This document shows positions 1-5,004 of a stretch of DNA of 5,139 nt, in pieces; position 1 is the stretch's first letter, and every line of letters starts with the position of its first letter. Where the stretch lies: NCBI GenBank assembly GCA_031278315.1, contig JAITKS010000102.1, forward strand, positions 1-5,139, given 5' to 3'. The notes under the pieces were generated by a model. That model saw only the letters and a list, made by a program, of their open reading frames with translations. It was not told the origin of the DNA and ran no database searches. The position numbers and the translations under genes are program-made. This DNA is from Planctomycetaceae bacterium (GTDB lineage: Bacteria > Planctomycetota > Planctomycetia > Pirellulales > Thermoguttaceae).

Positions 1-321
1 AAGTTTCAGAACCCCTTCGATTTGAGGGGCTTTTGTAATGTCTTTTGCAAAAGTTTTTAAGCATAAAGGATTTACGCATAAAACCTCAAGAAAAAAATGG
101 GATTTTTTTAACAAATTTAGTTGCTTTTGTCCATTTTTTTTCTGAATATTTGCAAAAAACGAAGTGTGAATCATATCATCTCTCTCTATGCGATCAAGTG
201 AGGATACAACATTAATAAAACTACAAATTACCACAACAATAGGATAGGGAACTCTAAAAAACTCTTGTAAAAATTTATTTTTCAGAAAGAACATAGTCGT
301 CTCAACCGCATATTCAGGCAT
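1..321 (-). CDS. Partial unidentified protein, N-terminal part, runs off left edge
   Basis: I do not recognise this protein. Reading the minus strand from an ATG at 321-319, the frame stays open for 107 codons to the window edge, which is unlikely by chance in DNA this AT-rich (my rough estimate is well below 1% for a given frame). It begins MPEYAVETTMFFLKNK. A short hydrophobic stretch (VPYPIVVVICSFINVV, about residues 24-39) could be a membrane segment or a buried strand. It is followed by a charged region (SLDRIERDD) and a Lys/Gln-rich part. A TAA codon lies immediately upstream of the ATG in frame, so the start cannot be further out unless that stop is a mutation. No ribosome site is well placed: an AGGAGG lies about 26 nt upstream. 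ATG at 294-292 is an alternative start. A terminator-like hairpin for the other strand overlaps its left end, and broken protein-like fragments lie just upstream, so it may be part of a decaying gene. Confidence 0.38.
   Translation of the reverse strand, partial: MPEYAVETTMFFLKNKFLQEFFRVPYPIVVVICSFINVVSSLDRIERDDMIHTSFFANIQKKNGQKQLNLLKKSHFFLEVLCVNPLCLKTFAKDITKAPQIEGVLKL
12..34 (+). terminator. Possible intrinsic terminator for a gene left of the window
   Basis: CCCCT at 12-16 pairs with AGGGG at 25-29 (extendable by a T-G wobble, loop about 6-8 nt). A C and then TTTT at 31-34 follow on the plus strand. The reverse strand has no T-run after the stem, so the signal has plus polarity. It would end a plus-strand gene lying outside the window. 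It overlaps the open minus-strand frame at 1-321, which weakens one of the two calls, although convergent genes can overlap. Confidence 0.28.
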
Positions 322-500
322 TTACAGCGCAGGCGAATTGTCCGCATTCCTCCTAAAATTAGTTTTTAAGAATCCCCAATAGCACTACTGTTAAATATCT
401 CCATTGCTACAGGAAATTTTGCACCGCCTAATTGTCAAATATCTTTTCTAAATTATCCGTGTTTATATTCCGTTTAATATTATCAGCGTAATATTCTTCA

Positions 501-516
501 ACATGTCAACATGTCA
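501..516 (+). repeat. 8-bp perfect tandem duplication (ACATGTCA x2)
   Basis: ACATGTCA at 501-508 is repeated exactly at 509-516. Each copy contains the palindrome ACATGT. The duplication lies at the upstream edge of the minus-strand fragment at 428-505, where an 8-bp insertion would shift the frame and create the TGA at 508-506. It could therefore be a disrupting duplication, or simply a short chance repeat. Confidence 0.6.
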
Positions 517-564
517 AAGAACACAGACAAGTTAAAGATTGTATATTATTTTTATAATTTAAAC

Positions 565-586
565 AGGGGGGGAGGGGGGAGAGAGA
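565..586 (+). repeat. 22-nt polypurine tract, two G-runs (G7, G6) plus GA repeat
   Basis: An uninterrupted purine run: A, seven G, A, six G, then alternating A and G, ending before CGGC. It stands out sharply because the surrounding 200 bp are strongly A/T-rich. G-runs of this length are prone to slippage, and homopurine tracts can form triplex or, with further G-runs, quadruplex structures. Here the two long runs could be split into four short G-tracts. No gene lies on it, so a phase-variation role is not supported by anything in the window. Confidence 0.8.
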
Positions 587-743
587 CGGCAAAAACTAGA
601 CCATTATATAAAGGTGTAAGTTTTATAATCAAATCACTAACATTTTTTTGAAATACGAAACACACGAAAAAACTCAATAGACAAAAAAAATATGAAAAAC
701 AATTATTACACTGATTAAACGGTGTTTTTCAGATTGAAAATTG

Positions 744-770
744 AAAAATAAAACGACAGCCGCTTCTGCC
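744..770 (-). terminator. Possible terminator downstream of the S41 protease
   Basis: Read on the minus strand, GGCAG (770-766) pairs with CTGTC (759-755), one pair being G-T, around a 6-nt loop. The T-rich run GTTTTATTTTT (754-744) follows. It lies about 65 nt past the protease stop codon, a reasonable place for transcription to end. The stem is short, so the call is weak. Confidence 0.33.
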
Positions 771-836
771 ACAAATAATGATTTTGTCAAAATAATCTGA
801 AATTGTTAAAAATATTACGTTGGTTTATTACAAAAA

Positions 837-2402
837 TTATTCTTGAACAATTACGTTTTTATTTATTACATCTAAAACAGATTTACCTGAAATCAATTCC
901 TTGAGAATCTCTATTGCCTTGTCAAGTTGCGGATCAAAATATGGCGGTGTACCTTGTAACTTAAACGGTTTATTAGTGTCGTTTATTAAATCATTTTCGT
1001 TTTCACTTTTGTTTTCGTTTTCGTTTTTGTTTTCGTTTTCATTTTTGTTTTCGTTTGTATTTTTGTTTTGATCTTCGTTGTTTTCTTTGGTTTCGTTTTT
1101 ATTTTCGTTTGAATTGTTTTTATTTGAGTTATTAAGTTCAGCTCTTATTTTTTCTATATTTTTTTCGATATTTTCGATATATGAATTTAAGTAGATTTCA
1201 CGATTTTCACAAATTATGTTAGCTCGTCTGTTTCTAATAGAATCAATTACATTTGTTCTCCATTTTTGCAAATCTAACTTGCATTCGAAATCAGGAATTA
1301 CTCCCCATTCATCGTTTTCAGCTGCATTTTCTGTACGATTAATATTTTTGTTACTTGGTCTCCAATAACTAACTCCTGTCAATTGATAAGTTCCGGAATT
1401 TGCCGGCAAGTCATAAATTTCTTGAACAACACCTTTCCCATAAGAACGATTTCCGACAATGACCGCACGTTGATAATCTTGTAACGCTGCCGCCAAAATT
1501 TCCGACGCACTCGCCGTATTGACATCAATTAATACCGCAATCGGAATCGAACAAATTTGACTCTTTTCGTTCCCATAATAAATTTTTTTGATTCGCCCGC
1601 TTTTAAATTTTGTCGATACAATAATAGTCTTATTGTTTGTTGATTTGATCAGCATCATTGCAATTTCGACGGCAATTTTTACATATCCTCCCGGATTTCC
1701 GCGTAAGTCAAGAATCAAACCTTGCGATTGTTTCTTATAAAGTTGACGTAATGCGTCGCCGAATTCATCGGCAGTTCGACTGCTAAAAGATGTTATTCGA
1801 ATATAACCGATTTCGTTGTTACTTTCGAGTAAGAAATTACGATTGCCGTTAGAATCAATACTATCGCCCTCGACACTGTCCACATTCAACGGCGCAGCTC
1901 TAAGCTTAATTGATACCGGCTCCGTTTTACCGAATTGTAAAACTGTCAACTCGATTTCATTGTCACATAATTTTTTTATCAGCGAAGAAAAATCTTCTAT
2001 CTGACTTGCTGTTAAATCGTTTCCATTAACAGCTAAAATCCTATCACCGGTTCGCAACCCTGCATGATACGCAGGAGAATGAATAAGCGGATAAATTATT
2101 TCAACAGATTTTTTATCACTAAAAGGATGACTGATAAATCCAATGCCGACATATTGATTGTCAAGATGATCATTATAATCCTTTTGACCAGATGCCGGCG
2201 TATAATACGAATATTTATCAAGCGTCTTAAACATTCCTTCCATCGCTCCCTCAAAAAGATGCCGCGATGACGGCGGTGAAAGAGAACTACGCTCAATATG
2301 ATGCAGCGTGTTAATAAGTACACGATCTCGAATAGTAATATGATAACAAAAAATATAAAATAACAACGAAAAAAGAATAATGTAATAATTTAATTTCGGC
2401 AT
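837..2402 (-). CDS. S41-family carboxy-terminal processing protease (CtpA/Prc type) with PDZ domain
   Basis: A membrane-anchored or exported serine protease of the CtpA/CtpB/Prc family, which cleaves C-terminal tails of periplasmic or envelope proteins using a Ser-Lys pair. From the ATG at 2402 it has 521 residues. A hydrophobic segment (about 6-20) has no clear cleavage site and so looks like an anchor. The family N-terminal motif GAMEGM is at 52-57, a PDZ domain at about 82-167 (GIGF at 86-89, HAGLRTGDRIL at 113-123), and LRGNPGG at 233-239. The catalytic Ser298 lies in TASASE and Lys323 in SYGKG, exactly 25 residues apart as in E. coli Prc, with Asp309 also conserved. An Asn/Glu/Lys low-complexity insert occupies about 425-472. 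It is followed by a tail (PPYFDPQLDKAIEIL) of the type often seen in these proteases. The frame can be extended 15 codons to a TTG, but ATG followed directly by the hydrophobic segment is the better start. No Shine-Dalgarno sequence precedes either. All catalytic residues are intact. The natural substrate cannot be inferred. Confidence 0.92.
   Translation of the reverse strand: MPKLNYYIILFSLLFYIFCYHITIRDRVLINTLHHIERSSLSPPSSRHLFEGAMEGMFKTLDKYSYYTPASGQKDYNDHLDNQYVGIGFISHPFSDKKSVEIIYPLIHSPAYHAGLRTGDRILAVNGNDLTASQIEDFSSLIKKLCDNEIELTVLQFGKTEPVSIKLRAAPLNVDSVEGDSIDSNGNRNFLLESNNEIGYIRITSFSSRTADEFGDALRQLYKKQSQGLILDLRGNPGGYVKIAVEIAMMLIKSTNNKTIIVSTKFKSGRIKKIYYGNEKSQICSIPIAVLIDVNTASASEILAAALQDYQRAVIVGNRSYGKGVVQEIYDLPANSGTYQLTGVSYWRPSNKNINRTENAAENDEWGVIPDFECKLDLQKWRTNVIDSIRNRRANIICENREIYLNSYIENIEKNIEKIRAELNNSNKNNSNENKNETKENNEDQNKNTNENKNENENKNENENKSENENDLINDTNKPFKLQGTPPYFDPQLDKAIEILKELISGKSVLDVINKNVIVQE
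987..1130 (-). repeat. Hexamer-like coding repeat for Asn/Glu/Lys insert in the S41 protease
   Basis: The minus strand is built from degenerate AAY-GAA-AAY-AAA units (plus strand: TTTTCGTTTTTG-like), giving runs such as NENKNENENK. The unit length is a multiple of three, so gain or loss of copies would keep the protease in frame. The most regular part is at about 997-1060; towards the upstream end of the gene the units are more diverged. The insert separates the region after the catalytic core from the conserved C-terminal tail. Confidence 0.82.
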
Positions 2403-2522
2403 GATCGATTTAATTGTACTTTCAAAAAAATAATGAAAAATCACCAATTGTTAAAGAGATTCGGTCGTTAAATAGGAATACTTTACAACACGTTTTCCAA
2501 CTCACGTTATTTGTTTTTTGAA

Positions 2523-2556
2523 TTGCTTGTTAGTAATATTTGCTTGCTAGTAAAAT
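2523..2556. repeat. 17-bp imperfect tandem repeat between mtnA and the S41 protease
   Basis: TTGCTTGTTAGTAATAT (2523-2539) is followed directly by TTGCTTGCTAGTAAAAT (2540-2556), differing at two of 17 positions. It lies in the 234-bp spacer 121-154 bp upstream of the protease ATG and 81-114 bp past the mtnA stop. It could be an operator pair or slippage product. I see no clear promoter or terminator in this spacer. Confidence 0.7.
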
Positions 2557-2591
2557 TTGATTAATTGCTAATATATCTGCGGAATTTTTGC

Positions 2592-2610
2592 TTTTTACAA
2601 GAGTTTTTTA
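2592..2610 (+). repeat. 19-bp sequence repeated in inverted orientation at 255-273
   Basis: TTTTTACAAGAGTTTTTTA at 2592-2610 is identical to the minus strand of 273-255, inside the partial frame at the left edge. Flanks differ on both sides. The sequence is simple and T-rich, so chance is possible, but the central ACAAGAG flanked by exact run lengths makes an exact 19-bp match notable. Confidence 0.7.
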
Positions 2611-2636
2611 TCCGTTGTCCCAATCTTAATTACTAT

Positions 2637-3701
2637 TTAATCTGCGGCTAAATTTTCGATATTTTCTTTATTGACAGGATTTATTATTCCTCTTTCAGTT
2701 ATTATTGCAGATATGAATTTTGCAGGCGTTACATCAAAAGCCGGATTATACACATTAACACCTTCAGGTGCAGTTCTTACACCGAATCCGCAACAGATTT
2801 CGTCAGCGTTGCGTTCTTCGATAGGAATATCTACGCCGTCCGCCAATGCTAAATCAAAAGTCGATATCGGAGCAGCCACATAAAACGGAATATTATGAAC
2901 AAAAGCAGAAACCGCTAATCCATACGTACCGATTTTATTTGCCGTATCGCCATTCGCAGCGATTCTGTCGGCACCAACAATAACTCCATTTACCTTGCCC
3001 TGACGCATTATCATCGCTGCCATTGAATCACAAATTAACGTTACGTTAATTCCTTTTTGCATTAACTCCCATGCTGTCAATCTTGCACCTTGCAGCAGCG
3101 GTCTAGTTTCATCGGCGTAAACCATAATTTTTTTCCCTAATTCTGCCGCAGTAAAAAACACAGCCAGTGCCGTACCATAATCAGCTGTTGCTAATCCGCC
3201 GGCATTGCAATGAGTTATAAACGTGTCGCCATTCATAATTATCGATTGACCATAATTTCCAATCGCACGGCATATTGCTCTATCTTCTTCGTGTATTTTT
3301 CGAGCTTCTAAAAATAACTCGTTTAAAATCATCGTGTGTTCTTCTGCTCCGCCGTTATGCAACTTGATCTTGACAGACTCGTAACATCGTTTCATTCTGT
3401 CGATTGCCCAAAATAAATTGACAGCCGTCGGACGACTCGAAGCCAAATATTGAGCAACATCATAAAACCGTTTTTCCAACGAATTGACAGTAACATTCTG
3501 AATACCGATAATCATTCCATAAGCAGCTGCAATTCCGATAGCCGGCGCACCGCGTACACGAAGCTGCTTAATCGCTTCCCAAACTGATTCCGTATTACGG
3601 CAATCAATTGTACGTAACTCTATCGGCAATAACGTTTGATCAATCAACCGTAAAAAACCGTCGGAAACACCGCCAACCCAGCTCAAAGTTTCAATAGACA
3701 T
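2637..3701 (-). CDS. mtnA: S-methyl-5-thioribose-1-phosphate isomerase (MtnA)
   Basis: A cytoplasmic enzyme of the methionine salvage pathway, converting the aldose 5-methylthioribose-1-phosphate into methylthioribulose-1-phosphate. It belongs to the aIF-2B/eIF-2B alpha-like fold. The 354 residues match the usual length. Visible motifs are the substrate-loop signature RVRGAPAIGIAAAYG (48-62), THCNAGGLATADYGTA with catalytic Cys165, DETRPLLQGARLTAWEL (197-213), VGADRIAANGD with catalytic Asp245, and the C-terminal NPAFDVTPAKFI (319-330). Cys165 and Asp245 correspond to Cys160 and Asp240 of the B. subtilis enzyme. These features separate it from eIF-2B regulatory subunits and from ribose-1,5-bisphosphate isomerase. 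The ATG at 3701 is 30 bp after the hdrB stop with no Shine-Dalgarno sequence, so it is probably translated from the hdrB transcript. No SAM riboswitch or other salvage gene is seen beside it. The gene looks intact. Confidence 0.95.
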   Translation of the reverse strand: MSIETLSWVGGVSDGFLRLIDQTLLPIELRTIDCRNTESVWEAIKQLRVRGAPAIGIAAAYGMIIGIQNVTVNSLEKRFYDVAQYLASSRPTAVNLFWAIDRMKRCYESVKIKLHNGGAEEHTMILNELFLEARKIHEEDRAICRAIGNYGQSIIMNGDTFITHCNAGGLATADYGTALAVFFTAAELGKKIMVYADETRPLLQGARLTAWELMQKGINVTLICDSMAAMIMRQGKVNGVIVGADRIAANGDTANKIGTYGLAVSAFVHNIPFYVAAPISTFDLALADGVDIPIEERNADEICCGFGVRTAPEGVNVYNPAFDVTPAKFISAIITERGIINPVNKENIENLAAD

Positions 3702-3731
3702 ATTTCAAAAAAATTTGTAATCAGATTTATC

Positions 3732-4586
3732 CTAACTTGCAAATTGTTTCGGCTTCACAAAATGCTTGTGTATGCAAAGTTCTTTCTCCGAAATTCCTAA
3801 AGCAAGACCAACTAAATCTGAAAGATAATAAACCGGTAAATCAATTTTGTCCTTCTTTACTTTTTCAATCGCTGATTGCTTCATATCCAGATTTACATGA
3901 CACATCGGACAAGCAACAACCATACAATTAGCACCATGTTTTTTTGCATTTGATAAGATTTTGTAAGTCAAATCGATTATCAAGTCGTCTGCCAAAGTTA
4001 AACCTGAGCCGCAACATTCAGTTTTATAATTCCAGTCATCGATTGGTTCGGCACCGAGTTCTCTCAACAGATTTTCCATTGATGACGGTTGTTCGCAATC
4101 GTCAAATTTCAACTCTTTCGGCGGACGCGTTAAAAGACAACCATAATAACACGCCGGTTTATAACCATTAAGCTTATTGTTTACTTTCGATTTGATATTC
4201 TCATAACCGATTCGCTGAAAAATTTGAATTAAGTTAATTATTTCAGTTTTTCCCGTGACATTATCTTCGACAATATCAGACAATTCCTGCCGAACTGATT
4301 CATTCGATTTAACCAAGTTAGCAACTTGTATAAGTTCCATCGAACACATCGGACAAGGAGCAAAAACAGAATCGAGACCATTCTTTTCGGCAATTGCAAG
4401 ATTGCGGGCCGGAAGTGCATTAGCCAATTTTTTATTTATATTGTGAGCTGCTGTTGCTCCGCAACATATCCAATCATCGAGTTCCGTAAGAGCAACTTGT
4501 AACGCTGTCATACACGTGTGAACAGACCGCTCATAATCAAATGAAGAACCATGTAATGCACAACCTGGGTAATAACCTATATCCAT
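3732..4586 (-). CDS. hdrB: HdrB-like CCG-domain iron-sulfur protein (heterodisulfide reductase subunit B family)
   Basis: A protein with two cysteine-rich CCG domains, as in subunit B of CoB-CoM heterodisulfide reductase, where each domain binds a non-cubane [4Fe-4S] cluster that reduces a disulfide. It is 284 residues, a normal length. Domain 1 has Cys9 (YYPGCALHGSS), Cys41-Cys42-Gly, and Cys78/Cys81 (CPMC). Domain 2 has Cys146/Cys150 (ACYYGC), Cys191-Cys192-Gly, and Cys226/Cys229 (CPMC). All expected ligands are present, and the domain 1 positions match the classical HdrB. The start MDIGYYPGC fits the family. Bacterial homologues work in electron transfer with HdrA/HdrC-type partners and unknown thiol substrates rather than coenzymes M and B, so the true substrate is open. 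No HdrA or HdrC is in the window: downstream is mtnA (30-bp gap), and the upstream neighbour is divergent. LutA/GlpC-type CCG proteins are the main alternative, but the overall sequence pattern favours HdrB. Confidence 0.88.
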   Translation of the reverse strand: MDIGYYPGCALHGSSFDYERSVHTCMTALQVALTELDDWICCGATAAHNINKKLANALPARNLAIAEKNGLDSVFAPCPMCSMELIQVANLVKSNESVRQELSDIVEDNVTGKTEIINLIQIFQRIGYENIKSKVNNKLNGYKPACYYGCLLTRPPKELKFDDCEQPSSMENLLRELGAEPIDDWNYKTECCGSGLTLADDLIIDLTYKILSNAKKHGANCMVVACPMCHVNLDMKQSAIEKVKKDKIDLPVYYLSDLVGLALGISEKELCIHKHFVKPKQFAS

Positions 4587-4601
4587 AATAACAATAAGGG
4601 T

Positions 4602-4620
4602 AATTATTGTAACAATTATT
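4602..4620. promoter_or_regulatory. 19-bp near-palindrome upstream of hdrB, possible operator
   Basis: AATTATTGT-A-ACAATTATT pairs at eight of nine positions around a central A, with a perfect ATTGT/ACAAT core (4606-4616). It lies 16 bp upstream of the hdrB start codon, in a position where a repressor could act. The A/T-rich background makes chance palindromes common, so this is a weak candidate. Confidence 0.28.
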
Positions 4621-4806
4621 TGTTGATAATATTGTTGTTAAACAAAAAAACGCCGAACAACTTCACCGAATACAACGCATATCCGAAAAAAGGGAAAAAG
4701 ATCATAACAAATTCATATTGTTTGACAAGCAGGGTGAAAAATTGTTTTCTGCCAATATGTTGTCTCGAAAAGTACAAAGAAAATTTATCAATCTAATTAA
4801 ATTATC

Positions 4807-4902
4807 ATGAAGAACTTTTGCAGCTTGTTCCGTATCTGGACACAATCGAATGTGTTATTGTTTATAATATTTTTAGTAGTAGAATTTATAAACGAATTGT
4901 AA
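4807..4902 (+). CDS. Possible 31-residue hydrophobic small protein (weak)
   Basis: An ATG at 4807 overlaps the TGA ending the preceding open frame (ATGA arrangement) and opens 31 codons: MKNFCSLFRIWTQ followed by a hydrophobic stretch SNVLLFIIFLVVEFI that could span a membrane. The coupling-type overlap is suggestive, but no ribosome site is visible. The competing reading, in which a one-base shift continues the upstream frame, is more protein-like. I list it only as an alternative explanation of the same bases. Confidence 0.12.
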   Translation: MKNFCSLFRIWTQSNVLLFIIFLVVEFINEL

Positions 4903-4940
4903 ATTACAGTATATTTAAAATATCATTTTTTAAACATTAC

Positions 4941-4946
4941 TATAAT
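4941..4946 (+). promoter_or_regulatory. Possible -10 box (TATAAT) for the right-edge gene
   Basis: A perfect TATAAT lies 58 nt before the ATG at 5005. Transcription would start near 4953, just where the 13-bp repeat array begins. No convincing -35 element is found 16-18 bp upstream, and exact TATAAT is common in such A/T-rich DNA. Confidence 0.27.
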
Positions 4947-4953
4947 TTTCTTA

Positions 4954-4992
4954 TTAACGATTAACTTTAACAATTAACATTAACAATTAACC
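4954..4992 (+). repeat. Three tandem 13-bp repeats (TTAACRATTAACN) before the right-edge gene
   Basis: TTAACGATTAACT (4954-4966), TTAACAATTAACA (4967-4979) and TTAACAATTAACC (4980-4992) follow one another without gaps. Each unit itself contains two TTAAC elements, so TTAAC occurs six times at alternating 7- and 6-bp steps. The array ends 12 bp before the ATG at 5005 and follows a TATAAT box. It may be a protein-binding array, a leader element, or a slippage product. The copies differ at only two positions, and the last base is one of them. Confidence 0.85.
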
Positions 4993-5004
4993 AATTAATT
5001 TTTT

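Larger units (their letters stand above)
322..836. other. 515-bp stretch without a convincing gene
   Basis: No intact gene is visible on either strand. The minus strand carries two short protein-like pieces in different frames: 505-428 (reads HVEEYYADNIKRN and so on, ending at TAG) and 434-366 (reads QLGGAKFPVAMEIFNSSAIG, ending at TAA shortly after). A one-base shift near 434 would join them into one reading. They may be remnants of a gene now inactivated, but each piece is short enough to be chance. An AGGAGG-like site sits on the minus strand at 354-349, followed closely by an ATG that opens only a 21-codon frame. The part from 590 to 836 is A/T-rich with homopolymer runs and shows nothing coding. 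Confidence 0.5.
4613..4964 (+). pseudogene. Probable frameshifted remnant of an unidentified gene
   Basis: The plus strand is open for 65 codons from 4613 to a TGA at 4808 with protein-like composition (HRIQRISEKREKDHNK, then FILFDKQGEKLFSANML, then SRKVQRKFINLIKLS). A shift of one base at the TGA gives a continuation from 4809 (EELLQLVPYLDTIECVIVYN) that stays open to a TAA at 4962, so the two pieces read naturally as one polypeptide of about 116 residues. No ATG, GTG or TTG start lies near the beginning of the first piece (ATG first appears at 4757), so the 5' end also looks lost, cut off by the hdrB promoter side. The last 25 or so codons are A/T-rich and may not be coding. Alternatives are a programmed frameshift, an ATT start at 4631, or chance. 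I do not recognise the family. Confidence 0.38.

Noticed and set aside
325..354. AGGAGG followed by ATG on the minus strand, as a gene start
   Set aside because: The spacing between AGGAGG and the ATG is only about one base, and the frame ends after 21 codons.
706..726. ACACT/GGTGT hairpin followed by TTTTT on the plus strand, terminator-like
   Set aside because: The stem is short with a wobble pair, and no plus-strand gene ends before it. Polarity is wrong for the protease.
1816..2323. Open frames of 60-75 codons on both strands inside the protease gene
   Set aside because: They are shadows of the well-supported S41 frame, with unlikely composition and no independent start signals.
2403..2447. 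15-codon extension of the protease to a TTG (2447) or GTG (2444) start
   Set aside because: The ATG at 2402 is followed directly by a typical hydrophobic N-terminal segment. The extension would add polar and aromatic residues ahead of it without a ribosome site.
2671..4446. Plus- and minus-strand short frames inside mtnA and hdrB
   Set aside because: They overlap genes whose catalytic and cluster-binding motifs are complete, and they look like antisense or offset readings.
4634..4661. GTTGTT/AACAAC inverted repeat as a terminator or riboswitch stem
   Set aside because: The stem is only six A/T-rich pairs around a long loop with no T-run placed after it, and it falls inside the probable gene remnant.
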